64,000 nt of DNA, taken from assembly GCA_019187105.1 (NCBI GenBank), contig JABAQM010000001.1, positions 2,572,734 through 2,636,733 of the forward strand, written 5' to 3'. Both the position numbers and the translations under genes were made by a program. A model generated the notes under the pieces. That model was given only the letters and a program-made list of their open reading frames with translations, did no database searches and was not told where the DNA came from. Positions 52,308-60,641 of the stretch are shown in pieces (the first letter of the stretch is position 1; every line of letters starts with the position of its first letter). This DNA comes from Fimbriimonadaceae bacterium (GTDB lineage Bacteria > Armatimonadota > Fimbriimonadia > Fimbriimonadales > Fimbriimonadaceae).

Positions 52308-53149
52308 GCCCGTAGCTCACGCAGCACGCGGACGTTTTCCGCGTGCTGCGTGTCTGCTTCCGGGGTCTCGATGACGATCGGCACATCGACGAAGCGGGGA
52401 TCGTTTACCAGGAGCCGGAAGGCTTCCGTGCCGATCGCGCCCTGACCAATGTGTTCATGCCGGTCGATCTTTGTGCCTAGACCTTTCTTGCTGTCGTTGG
52501 CGTGGATGGCACGAATGAGGTCGCATCCGACGATCCGGTCGAATTCTGCGAGCGTGGCTTCGTAGGTTTCGGCGGTTCGAATATCGTAGCCCGCCACGAA
52601 GAGGTGGCAGGTGTCCACACAGATCGCGAGCCGGCCCGCTCCCTTGACACCATCCAGAACGGCAGCAAGCTGCTCGAACCGGCATCCCAGGGCCGAGCCT
52701 TGTCCGGCCGTCGTTTCCATGAGGAGCGTTACGTCCTCCGGCGTTTCAGCGAGGATTTCGCGAGTAGCTTCAACGATTTTGGCGATACCAGCTGCCTCTC
52801 CTTCTCCCTTGTGGGCGCCCATATGAGACACCACGAAGGGGATACCAAGCTGTGCCGACCGGTCGATTTCGGCCTTGAGCGCCGCAATGGACTTTTGTCG
52901 GATCTCCGGCTCGGGCGAGCAGAGATTGACCAAATAGCTGTCGTGGCTGACAAGTGCTCGTATTCCCGTCCTTTCGGAAGCTGCCCGGAATGCAGCTATC
53001 GCTTCAGAACTTAGCTCTTTTGCTTTCCATTGTTGGGGATTGCTGGTGAAGACTTGTACTGTAGAGCATCCAATCTCGGCCCCCTTTTCTATAGCGTTAT
53101 GGAGTCCGCCAGCGGTTGGCATATGCGCGCCGATCAGCTTGGCTCCCAT
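52304..53149 (-). CDS. nfo: Endonuclease IV
   Basis: An AP endonuclease IV of 281 residues, acting in base excision repair by cutting 5' to abasic sites using three zinc ions. Metal ligands can be placed: His in SHDSYLVN, the HMGAH pair, Glu in LLMETTAGQG, Asp-His in CVDTCHLF, His in IHANDSK, DRHEHIGQG and the final ETPE. MGAKLIGAHMPTAGGL is the usual N-terminus, so ATG at 53149 is chosen over the longer open frame. It diverges from the phosphohexomutase gene with a 45-base gap and converges with DUF1501, overlapping its stop by four bases. Confidence 0.94.
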   Translation of the reverse strand: MGAKLIGAHMPTAGGLHNAIEKGAEIGCSTVQVFTSNPQQWKAKELSSEAIAAFRAASERTGIRALVSHDSYLVNLCSPEPEIRQKSIAALKAEIDRSAQLGIPFVVSHMGAHKGEGEAAGIAKIVEATREILAETPEDVTLLMETTAGQGSALGCRFEQLAAVLDGVKGAGRLAICVDTCHLFVAGYDIRTAETYEATLAEFDRIVGCDLIRAIHANDSKKGLGTKIDRHEHIGQGAIGTEAFRLLVNDPRFVDVPIVIETPEADTQHAENVRVLRELRA

Positions 53150-53194
53150 CGCTCTGATCCTACCGCTGCTGGGTCGGGATACACTCGTCCGACA

Positions 53195-54550
53195 ATGGGC
53201 CAATACCTGGCGTGCTTCAAGGCGTACGATGTTCGCGGAATCGTTCCCGATGAACTGAATCCCGAACTGGCGTATGACATTGGTCGAGCCTATGCCGACG
53301 AAACCGGGGCGCAAACAGTCTGCGTCGGCTACGATATTCGGCTCTCCGGGCCGTCGCTCGCCCTCTCGCTCGCCAATGGCCTCGCCGATGCCGGGATCAA
53401 GGTCGTCGACCTCGGCCTGGTTGGCACCGAAATGGTGTACTTCGCGACAGCATTCTATGGCTACGACGGCGGAATCATGATCACCGCAAGCCATAACCCG
53501 CCGCAGTACAACGGCATGAAGATGGTCCGGCAAGAGAGTCGACCGATCAGCAGCGACACCGGGCTGAACCTCATCGAGAAACGCGCCTTTGAAAAGCAAT
53601 TTGATCGTTCCGCGGCCACCCAACCCCCCCGGCAATCTCACCCGAGTCTCTACGCCGACTATGTCAAGCACCTGCTGACGTTCGTGAATCCGGTCGAGCT
53701 CCGACCCCTGCGCATCTTGGCGAATCCTGGCAATGGTGCTGCGGGCATCGCCGTTGAGGCAGTCGCCCCGTATTTGCCACTCCAAATCACGCGTATGCAT
53801 TTTGATCCGGATGGCTCCTTTCCTAACGGTGTGCCCAATCCGATCTTGGAGTCTTCACGGGCGGAGATGGAAGCAAAAATGCGGGAAGACGGCACTTACG
53901 ACTTCGGCGTGGCGTGGGACGGAGACTACGACCGCTGCTTCTTCCTCGATGGGCATGGGAACTTTATCGAGGGCTATTACATCGTTGGGCTGTTGGCGCA
54001 GTCCATCCTGGGCGTCGATCCGAAACAAACGATCATCTATGATCCCCGGCTGTATTGGAACACCCTGGACATCGCGAATCGCCTGGGTGGGAAGGCGGTT
54101 GTATGCAAGAGTGGCCACGCATTCATCAAGGAGAAGATGCGTGCGGAAGACGCAGTCTATGGCGGGGAAATGAGCGCTCACCACTACTTCCGTGGTCATT
54201 GGTACTGCGACAGCGGCATGATTCCGCTGATGCTTATCGCTCACCTGATCAGCCAAAGCGGGAAATCGTTGGGCGAGCTGGTCGGCGAAATGATCTCGCG
54301 CTTCCCATGCTCGGGAGAGATCAATTCCGTGGTGGCATCGGTACCCGACGTTCTCGCTAGAGTCGAAGCGGCTTATCCCGGCGGGAAAATCGACCGTATC
54401 GATGGTCTAAGCATTGCCTACGAAGATTGGCGATTCAACCTCCGGGGTTCAAATACTGAGCCAGTGATCCGATTGAACGTCGAAAGCCGAAGCAATCGAG
54501 ACCTCATGGAGCAGAAAACGGCGGAGCTGCTTGAACTCATTCGAACCTAA
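53195..54550 (+). CDS. Phosphomannomutase/phosphoglucomutase
   Basis: A 451-residue alpha-D-phosphohexomutase. The start ATG at 53195 gives MGQYLACFKAYDVRGIVP, the classic N-terminus. The phosphorylated catalytic serine is in ITASHNP (Ser99), the Mg loop is DGDYDR (242-247), the sugar-binding GGEMSAHHYF lies later and the C-terminal phosphate loop is RGSNTEP. It interconverts mannose or glucose 1- and 6-phosphates, feeding GDP-mannose and surface glycan synthesis, which would suit the glycosyltransferases in the window. It precedes the promoter of the SLH porin by about 40 bases. Confidence 0.92.
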   Translation: MGQYLACFKAYDVRGIVPDELNPELAYDIGRAYADETGAQTVCVGYDIRLSGPSLALSLANGLADAGIKVVDLGLVGTEMVYFATAFYGYDGGIMITASHNPPQYNGMKMVRQESRPISSDTGLNLIEKRAFEKQFDRSAATQPPRQSHPSLYADYVKHLLTFVNPVELRPLRILANPGNGAAGIAVEAVAPYLPLQITRMHFDPDGSFPNGVPNPILESSRAEMEAKMREDGTYDFGVAWDGDYDRCFFLDGHGNFIEGYYIVGLLAQSILGVDPKQTIIYDPRLYWNTLDIANRLGGKAVVCKSGHAFIKEKMRAEDAVYGGEMSAHHYFRGHWYCDSGMIPLMLIAHLISQSGKSLGELVGEMISRFPCSGEINSVVASVPDVLARVEAAYPGGKIDRIDGLSIAYEDWRFNLRGSNTEPVIRLNVESRSNRDLMEQKTAELLELIRT

Positions 54551-54587
54551 ATTCAGACTTTATTCAGGCAAAAAACGATTGGGGTGC

Positions 54588-54616
54588 TTGCATTCTCCGT
54601 TTTTGCGTAGCATAAT
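54588..54616 (+). promoter_or_regulatory. Sigma-70 promoter of the SLH porin gene
   Basis: TTGCAT (54588-54593) and CATAAT (54611-54616) are spaced by exactly 17 bases. Transcription would start near 54623, leaving a leader of about 180 bases before the ATG at 54804. A long leader suits a highly expressed envelope protein and may fold to protect the mRNA. Confidence 0.6.
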
Positions 54617-54803
54617 ACGGTTGTCGGGGTCCGCCTCGACGAAAAACAAGAGACGCAGGATGCGCCGCCAAGCCGGTTCAGCTCTGGACGCTTGGTTCTC
54701 ATAGGGAACTGTGGAAAGTTGTGGGAGTCATTCCCAGGCTGCCGAGCGACGCTTCGTATCCAAATCTCGCGTTTATCCTAGACAGGAGAACAAGGTAAAG
54801 ATA

Positions 54804-56747
54804 ATGAAGCGAACACTTATGTACGCCTTCGCAGTTATGGCCAGTACGGTCATTTCGGCAAGCGCACTCGCTCAGGATCCGTTCCCGGATACTCAGGAAA
54901 ACCACTGGGCATACGAGGCACTGCAGAACCTGAAGAACGAAGGCATTCTCGTCGGTTACCCGGATGGCTACTTCCGCGGCAGCCGATTCCTCACCCGCTA
55001 CGAGCTCGCGGTGGCTCTTAACGCCGCCTACACGAAGCTCAAGGGTATGATCGACGGCCTCGACGGCAAGATCCGAGCTCTCGATGAGATGATCAAGAGC
55101 GGCGGCGCCGACCAGGCAGCCCTCCAAGCGCTCCGAGACGAGCTCGCTGCGCTCAAGGCTGCTCAGGACAGCATGAAGGGCTGGGGCGATGAGATCGCTG
55201 CCCTGAAGCGCATGGCCGGTACGTTCGAAAAGGAACTCGCCAGCCTCGGCGTCGACGTCGAGCAGATGAAGAAGGATCTCGCCAGCCTCAACGATCGCGT
55301 TTCGGCTCTCGAGAAGAACAAACTCCCGGTGAAGATCAGCGGCGACCTGAACATTCTTGCTGCCGGTGGTCACGGCCGAGACAACCTGGTCGGTATGAAC
55401 AGCGACGGTTTCTTGACCGGCGTCCCGTTCAATGGCCAGAGCGCAGCCCGAATCACCCAGGACCTCAGCATCCTCCACGAGGCCGCTTTCACGTTCGAAG
55501 GAACGAACGATGAGGGCCCCAAGTGGAAGGCAACCGTCGTCTATGGCAACATGGCAGCCTACTTTGGCGGCCAGTTCGCCCCGGGCAACGGCGCCAGCGT
55601 CTATGGCCGCAATGCCAACGGTACCGACGGTCCGACCAGCCTTTACTTCCAGGAAGCCAAGGCTTGGTTCTCGACTTCGATTGCCGGCCTCGGCTTCGAT
55701 GCCGTCGTTGGTCGACAAGGCTATCAGATCAGCCCGCTGCTTCTGAAGCGACCGGACACCACCACGTTCTTCGCGAACGAGCGATGGGATAACGGCGATC
55801 AGAATTTCGATGGCGGCTTGCTCAAGTTCATGTTCGGTAACGTCGGCCTGCACGTCTTCGGCGGCAAGCTCGGCAACGACACGACCACCGGTATCGGTGG
55901 CGCCAACGTTGCCCTTCAGACGCGATTCCTGAACTTCGGTGGCCAAGCCAACGATCCGTTCGCCGGTGGCGTGTTCACCGCGAACACGATGCTCGGTGTC
56001 CGCGCCGACGTGCCGATCAGCGGCTACGGCGGACTCAACCTGGCTTACATGTGGCTGGACAGCAACGCAACCGTCAACGGCGTCAACCGAGTCTCGGTAT
56101 TCGGCGCTGACCTCAATGCCATGGTTTCGGGCTTTGAAATCAAGGCTGGCTATTCGCAGAGCGACTACTTCGGTGGTTCGACCAAGAAGAGCAGCACGGA
56201 CAACAAGGCCTACTACGCACAGGTTGGCTACAAGCAGAACAACTGGGGCGCTTACGCTGGCTACAAGCAGATCGAGCGATTCTTCGGTGCACCGGGTGCT
56301 TGGGGCAAGCTGGGTCACATCACGAACCCGCGCGACCTCAAGGGCTTCTATGTCCGAGCCTACATCGATCCGACTGCTGACATTCGACTCTTTGGCGCTG
56401 GCCAGTTCTACGATGGCGTGAGCAACGTCATCAACGCTGGAAGCAAGGCCAAGGCTCGAAGCTTCAAGATCGGCGGCGAGTGGAAGGTCAACCCGACTTG
56501 GACCGCGATGGCTTCGTATGAGGACGTCGAGTTCAAGAACGGCGCGTTCGGCAACAACGCCGTTCGCGAGAAGTGGTTCACCGTTGGCTTCGGTTATGAC
56601 TTCGGCGCCAATTCGATGCTGAAGATCATGTATCAGTTCAGCGACCACGAGCGAGTCAATGTCCTCACCGGCAACGTTGCGGGCATGAGCGCTACCGGCG
56701 CACTCAAGGGCGGTTATCTCACCACCCAAGTCAGCTTCAAGTTCTAA
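54804..56747 (+). CDS. SLH-domain outer membrane porin
   Basis: A 647-residue outer membrane protein. The signal peptide is MKRTLMYAFAVMASTVISASALAQ. One SLH domain follows (about 26-80: FPDTQENHWAYEALQNLKNEGILVGYPDGYF, TRYELAVALNAA), then a heptad-rich coiled coil (about 85-180). A beta-barrel of roughly 450 residues has alternating aromatic strands and ends in Phe (VSFKF), the BAM signal. In such proteins the SLH part grips the peptidoglycan or its secondary polymer and the barrel sits in the outer membrane. Arg is mostly CGA and codon use is strongly biased, pointing to high expression. ATG 54804 has AGGTAAAG upstream. Confidence 0.93.
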   Translation: MKRTLMYAFAVMASTVISASALAQDPFPDTQENHWAYEALQNLKNEGILVGYPDGYFRGSRFLTRYELAVALNAAYTKLKGMIDGLDGKIRALDEMIKSGGADQAALQALRDELAALKAAQDSMKGWGDEIAALKRMAGTFEKELASLGVDVEQMKKDLASLNDRVSALEKNKLPVKISGDLNILAAGGHGRDNLVGMNSDGFLTGVPFNGQSAARITQDLSILHEAAFTFEGTNDEGPKWKATVVYGNMAAYFGGQFAPGNGASVYGRNANGTDGPTSLYFQEAKAWFSTSIAGLGFDAVVGRQGYQISPLLLKRPDTTTFFANERWDNGDQNFDGGLLKFMFGNVGLHVFGGKLGNDTTTGIGGANVALQTRFLNFGGQANDPFAGGVFTANTMLGVRADVPISGYGGLNLAYMWLDSNATVNGVNRVSVFGADLNAMVSGFEIKAGYSQSDYFGGSTKKSSTDNKAYYAQVGYKQNNWGAYAGYKQIERFFGAPGAWGKLGHITNPRDLKGFYVRAYIDPTADIRLFGAGQFYDGVSNVINAGSKAKARSFKIGGEWKVNPTWTAMASYEDVEFKNGAFGNNAVREKWFTVGFGYDFGANSMLKIMYQFSDHERVNVLTGNVAGMSATGALKGGYLTTQVSFKF

Positions 56748-56770
56748 GTACGCTTAGACTTTGCTAGCCA

Positions 56771-56798
56771 AAGGCCCCCCGATCGATCGGGGGGCCTT
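56771..56798. terminator. Bidirectional palindromic terminator
   Basis: AAGGCCCCCC-GATC-GATC-GGGGGGCCTT is a 28-base perfect palindrome 24 bases after the porin stop, followed by the T-rich ACTTTGTTTGG. Confidence 0.88.
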
Positions 56799-56863
56799 AC
56801 TTTGTTTGGCGCCCTGGGTGGGATCGGGGCAAAATGAACGTGATTCCCATAAGGAGAACAAGC

Positions 56864-57283
56864 ATGAGAAGCAAACGAGTTTTAGCGATCCTTGCAACAC
56901 TGGCCCTTGCCGTTGTCGCCACCGCCCAGCTGATGGAGCTGATCAAGATCATCGGCATCGGGGCAGCCGTCCAGAAGTTTGGACCGGAGATGAACAAGGC
57001 CCTCAACAAGCTGACCAATCACAAGGATACGGATAAGCAGTGGACGAAGGTCGTTCCGATCCTGAGTGTGGGCATCGGCGGCGGATCGAGTGCCATCGGT
57101 GCCGCACAGGTGACCGGCCCCAAGAGCCAGGTGGAAAAGGTGAACGCGGTTGCCTCGCCGGAGCTCAACTTCCTAGGAGAAGTGCGCCTTCGAGCACTGA
57201 TTCCTGTCTCCAACAAGGAACTCAAGAGTATCCGGAGCGTTCAAGGTGTGGGCGTGAGTGGGATTGTCGATCTGAAGCTCTAA
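56864..57283 (+). CDS. Small secreted protein of unknown function, 139 residues
   Basis: ATG 56864 is preceded by AAGGAG (about 8 bases) and gives a signal peptide (MRSKRVLAILATLALAVVATAQ). The mature protein begins with a helical LMELIKIIGIGAAVQKFGPEMNKALNKL. It then has glycine-rich strands GGGSSAIGAAQVTGPKSQVEKV and ends in VSNKELKSIRSVQGVGVSGIVDLKL, which reads like a ligand-binding BON-type or heat-stable fold, but no family is certain. It follows the porin terminator by about 65 bases with its own start signals. Role unknown. Confidence 0.65.
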   Translation: MRSKRVLAILATLALAVVATAQLMELIKIIGIGAAVQKFGPEMNKALNKLTNHKDTDKQWTKVVPILSVGIGGGSSAIGAAQVTGPKSQVEKVNAVASPELNFLGEVRLRALIPVSNKELKSIRSVQGVGVSGIVDLKL

Positions 57284-57422
57284 GCGGCCTGTGGAGGATG
57301 GCAGTTCCAACCCAGCCATCCTCCCCGGGACCTTTGGCAGCAAATTCACCGGTTGTCAGCATATGGGAACTCGATGAGCGACCCCAGTGTTGAACCTGGC
57401 GACGGGTACACTCCGCGCGCTA

Positions 57423-57989
57423 ATGCTCTTCCGCCGTCGGGAACCAAACCGAGAAAGGTTCGAGCGAATGGCCGAGGAAGTGTTTCCATCGCTTTACGGA
57501 ACGGCTCTTCGCTTTACCCGAGATCGGGAAGATGCGGAGGATCTGGCTCAGGAAGCGGTGATTCGCGCTTACGAAGCCTTCGACCGGTTTGATGGACGAA
57601 ACTTCAAAGCCTGGATCCTGCGGATTCTGACCAACCTCTACATCAACCGATATCGACAGCGGCAGCGGACTGGTCAGGCAGCGTCTTTGGATGACGACAA
57701 TATTGCCGAACCAGTCGCGGCGGCAGGTGAAATGCCGGACCGGGTCCTGCTGGAAGGCTTGGTTGGCGCCGATGTGGAGAGCGCATTGGCAAAAGTACCA
57801 CCAGACTTTCGGACGGCAGTGATCCTTAGCGATATAGAAGGATTGAGCTACGAAGAAATGGCGCAGGCGCTCCAGATACCGATTGGAACGGTACGATCGC
57901 GGTTGGCGCGTGGCCGAGCGATATTAAAGCGGGAACTATTGGAATTTGCAATGAAAGAAGGCTATCTAAAACAAGGAGCGACAGATTGA
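57423..57989 (+). CDS. ECF sigma factor (third of three)
   Basis: A 188-residue ECF sigma factor. Region 2: MAEEVFPSLYGTALRFTRDREDAEDLAQEAVIRAYEAFDRFDGRNFKAWILRILTNLYINRYRQRQR. Region 4: KVPPDFRTAVILSDIEGLSYEEMAQALQIPIGTVRSRLARGRAILKREL. The YRQRQR stretch and GTVRSRLARGR are typical of the RpoE-like ECF group. I prefer ATG 57423 (MLFRRREP) to the earlier open frame. The stop overlaps the start of the anti-sigma gene by four bases (TTGA at 57986-57989). It is unlike the other two ECF genes in its linker sequence. Confidence 0.9.
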   Translation: MLFRRREPNRERFERMAEEVFPSLYGTALRFTRDREDAEDLAQEAVIRAYEAFDRFDGRNFKAWILRILTNLYINRYRQRQRTGQAASLDDDNIAEPVAAAGEMPDRVLLEGLVGADVESALAKVPPDFRTAVILSDIEGLSYEEMAQALQIPIGTVRSRLARGRAILKRELLEFAMKEGYLKQGATD

Positions 57990-58717
57990 GCGACTGGCTT
58001 GACGCCCACGCACTGGCAGACGGACAGTTGTCCGAGGACGAGGCCAGTGCCGTAAGGGCAAAACTCGAAACCTGTACTCAAACGAAATCCGAATTCGAAG
58101 CAGTCTGTGCACTGCGAGAGACCGTGAAGCGCGGCTGCGATGGAAGTCCCAATCCTGAACTCTGGGACAAGTGCCGCGGCCGACTCGATGAAATCGACCG
58201 GCTTAAACGAACCGAGCGCTTCGTCGGCAAATATGCCTGGGCCCTCTGCGGGCTTTTCTTCATCGCCATTACCAGCGCCGGGGTCCTGAACCGTCTCGAT
58301 CCAAGCCGCTCGATGCGTTCGAGCGAGGTTGCCAGCATGTTCAGCAGCCTTTCTCCTTTCCGCACTCGGCTCGGACCGCAAGATATTCCCAATGTCCTCA
58401 ATCAGGAAGTTGGTAGCGCACCCGTATCAGTCCCGCCCGGAGACCTCCGCGTTATCGGTATGGCGAGGCGTGTGATCGACGGTAGGCCCGTCGTTCGCTT
58501 CGAGCTTCAGGATCGTGTCGGACCGATTTCCGTGCTGGCTATCGGAAAGGCCTACAAGATCGAGGGACTATCTGACGACCAAGTCGCGATGCACGAGTGG
58601 AAGGCCGGCAGTCGGAACTGCGTGAGCTGGGTCGACCGCGATGTGATCATGGTCGTTGCATCCGAGCGTGAGATGTCCTTGGTGAGGGAGCTCGCCGAGA
58701 GTTTCAGCACCCGGTAA
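57986..58717 (+). CDS. Membrane anti-sigma factor
   Basis: A 243-residue protein starting with TTG inside the sigma stop. The N-terminus MSDWLDAHALADGQLSEDEASAVRAKLETC is the usual anti-sigma helix bundle (compare A-x-x-D-G-x-L-x-x-x-E). The zinc triad is incomplete, with one Cys in LETC but no H-x3-C-x2-C. A transmembrane helix lies at about 79-101 (VGKYAWALCGLFFIAITSAGVL). The periplasmic part ends with strands DRVGPISVLAIGKAYKI and CVSWVDRDVIMVVAS, similar to the C-terminal domain of other membrane anti-sigma proteins. It should hold the ECF factor at the membrane until released. Confidence 0.82.
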   Translation: MSDWLDAHALADGQLSEDEASAVRAKLETCTQTKSEFEAVCALRETVKRGCDGSPNPELWDKCRGRLDEIDRLKRTERFVGKYAWALCGLFFIAITSAGVLNRLDPSRSMRSSEVASMFSSLSPFRTRLGPQDIPNVLNQEVGSAPVSVPPGDLRVIGMARRVIDGRPVVRFELQDRVGPISVLAIGKAYKIEGLSDDQVAMHEWKAGSRNCVSWVDRDVIMVVASEREMSLVRELAESFSTR

Positions 58718-58818
58718 GAAGCCACTTTTCCTTGTAGGCCTTTGGGTTCGGCTTGCAGCAATGCGGGCCGGCCCCTTTTTTCGTCCGGGTAGCTCCCGCC
58801 GTGTCAAAATGAACATGC

Positions 58819-59724
58819 TTGGAGGCGAAGGAGAGCCACGAGGCCCAAAGAGCGGCGCGATTCAGCCTTTTTATGACGGTTGTGGCCGTCATCGTCAAGG
58901 TTGCCGCTGGTCAGGCAAGCGGTAGCGTCAGCGTCCTGTCGGAGGGACTTCAGTCGGGCGCCGACGTACTCATCTCCTTTGCGGTTCTCCAAACTGTCCG
59001 ATGGTCAACCCGGCCACCCGATGAGAGCCATCCTTATGGACACGGCAAGGCTGAGCTCATCATGGGGCTCCTGCAAACCGTCGTGGTCCTGGCAGCTTCC
59101 GCTTGGATATTGGTAATGGCACACCATCGCCTCATGCATCCGGCGGCTATCGAAATCGACTGGGGTATTGCCGCCATGGCTTACGCCGTGATTGCCAACA
59201 CCTGTGTCGGCGCCTACCTGGGAAGGGTCGCCAAGCGAACGAAATCGGTTGCGCTTCGCTCCGAGGTGCTTCACTTGAGGAGCGACAGCCTAGCAGCGCT
59301 AGGAGTCTTGGTTGGTCTCGTGGCGGTCGGAATCACGGGCTGGACACCCCTTGATCCAATCGTGGCGGCCGTCTTTGTTGTGATATCAATGGTTGCTGCC
59401 GGAGCGAGCCTGCGAGACGTGCTGCACCCCTTGATGGATGGAGCGCTGCCCGAGGAGGACCGCACACGGATCGAAAAAACCCTGGAGGGGATTCCAAGTG
59501 TTCGCGGGTGGCATAACGTCAGAGGGCGCTCCATGGGCTCGCACCATGTGCTTGAGCTCCATGTTCTCCTCGACGACGACCTCTCGTTTGTCCGCGCGCA
59601 CGAGATTGCCGAGCAAGTGGAGTCGGCTCTCAGCGAGGCTTTGGATGGCGCCCTTGTGAGTGTTCACTACGAGCCGTTTGCGGCGGAAATGCGCCACCGG
59701 AGGGAAGAGCATGGCGAGCTCTAG
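58819..59724 (+). CDS. Cation diffusion facilitator (CDF) transporter
   Basis: A 301-residue CDF efflux protein with six transmembrane helices and a C-terminal cytoplasmic domain. Metal-site motifs: SEGLQSGADVLIS in helix 2 (Asp; the usual His is Gln), PPDESHPYGHGKAE between helices 2 and 3, and HLRSDSLAAL in helix 5 (His and Asp). The cytoplasmic domain has GWHNVRGRSMGSHHVLELHVLLD. CDF proteins export Zn, Mn, Fe or Cd by proton exchange; metal not predictable. Start is probably TTG 58819 since an in-frame TGA lies at 58810; ATG 58873 is also possible. No metal-responsive regulator is next to it. Confidence 0.88.
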   Translation: MEAKESHEAQRAARFSLFMTVVAVIVKVAAGQASGSVSVLSEGLQSGADVLISFAVLQTVRWSTRPPDESHPYGHGKAELIMGLLQTVVVLAASAWILVMAHHRLMHPAAIEIDWGIAAMAYAVIANTCVGAYLGRVAKRTKSVALRSEVLHLRSDSLAALGVLVGLVAVGITGWTPLDPIVAAVFVVISMVAAGASLRDVLHPLMDGALPEEDRTRIEKTLEGIPSVRGWHNVRGRSMGSHHVLELHVLLDDDLSFVRAHEIAEQVESALSEALDGALVSVHYEPFAAEMRHRREEHGEL

Positions 59725-59795
59725 CGCAACACTCCCGCAACACGACCAAAGCACCGATCTTACACAATAGAGGTTCGTCGCCTTTTTGGTGCCCG

Positions 59796-60641
59796 ATGTT
59801 TAGCGTAGCTTTTGCAGTTGTCCTTGGTTTTTTGGATCGGCCCAGCATGCCGGTCCGAGTCAGCAGGCGCAAGGGAAATGTCCAAGGCAACGTTCTCATC
59901 CTTGAATATCACCGTATTGGTGCGAAGAATTCCACGTGGGTCCGCTCTGCCAAGTCCTTCAGAAAAGACCTGAGCCGCCTTTACGAACTGGGTTATCGCC
60001 CGGTTACGCTGAGCGAATACCTGGAGAATCGGATGAAGCTGCCGTCGGGTGCTTCGCCCGTTATTATCACTTTCGACGATTCGCATATCAGCCAGCTGAG
60101 TATCGACAGGCAGGGCAACGTCGACCCAAACTGCGCTGTTGGGATCTGGCAAAGGTTTGCTGCAAAGAGACGCACGTTTCCCGTCAAGGCCGTCTTCTTC
60201 GTCCTGCCTCCCCGTCCGTTCGGGTCAGGTAAGAGCATGCTGAGGAAGTTCGGCATGCTGGAAAGATGGGGCTGCGAGATCGCGAGCCATTCCCTCAGTC
60301 ACCGGCCGTTTGCGAAGCTGACGGAGGATGAGGTCAAACAGGAAATCGCCGGATCCAAGGATTGGCTCAGAAGCTTGGGAGTTGATGCCAAATACCTCGC
60401 CTTGCCATACGGGTCCTTGCCGAACAACCGTGACCTGCTCGAGGGATTCGAATACAACGGCCGCCGCTATGCCTACGATGCCGTTCTGTTAGCGGGGAGT
60501 GGTCCGGCACTCTCGCCTAACTCAAGGAGATTGCGACACCTCCGGTTGCCGCGTGTGCAGGCCATTCAAGGCGATTACGGCATCGACTATTGGCTGGACC
60601 GAGTGAAACGCGGTAAATCCAAGCCGTACGTACAGCCGTGA
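59796..60641 (+). CDS. Polysaccharide deacetylase (CE4, NodB homology)
   Basis: A 281-residue CE4 deacetylase with a short hydrophobic N-terminus (MFSVAFAVVLGFL), signal or anchor. Motif 1 is VIITFDDSH (catalytic base Asp and metal Asp), motif 2 is ASHSLSHRPF (two metal His), and ALPYGSLPNN is motif 3. NVLILEYHRIG opens the domain. It removes acetyl groups from peptidoglycan, chitin-like or exopolysaccharide chains outside the cell. Its stop overlaps the next start (GTGA at 60638-60641), so it is co-translated with the CBS-DUF1385 membrane protein. Confidence 0.85.
   Translation: MFSVAFAVVLGFLDRPSMPVRVSRRKGNVQGNVLILEYHRIGAKNSTWVRSAKSFRKDLSRLYELGYRPVTLSEYLENRMKLPSGASPVIITFDDSHISQLSIDRQGNVDPNCAVGIWQRFAAKRRTFPVKAVFFVLPPRPFGSGKSMLRKFGMLERWGCEIASHSLSHRPFAKLTEDEVKQEIAGSKDWLRSLGVDAKYLALPYGSLPNNRDLLEGFEYNGRRYAYDAVLLAGSGPALSPNSRRLRHLRLPRVQAIQGDYGIDYWLDRVKRGKSKPYVQP

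Noticed and set aside
53150-53800. Long N-terminal extension of endonuclease IV on the minus strand
   Set aside because: It runs antisense through the phosphohexomutase gene; family length and the MGAKLIGAHMP start place the true ATG at 53149.
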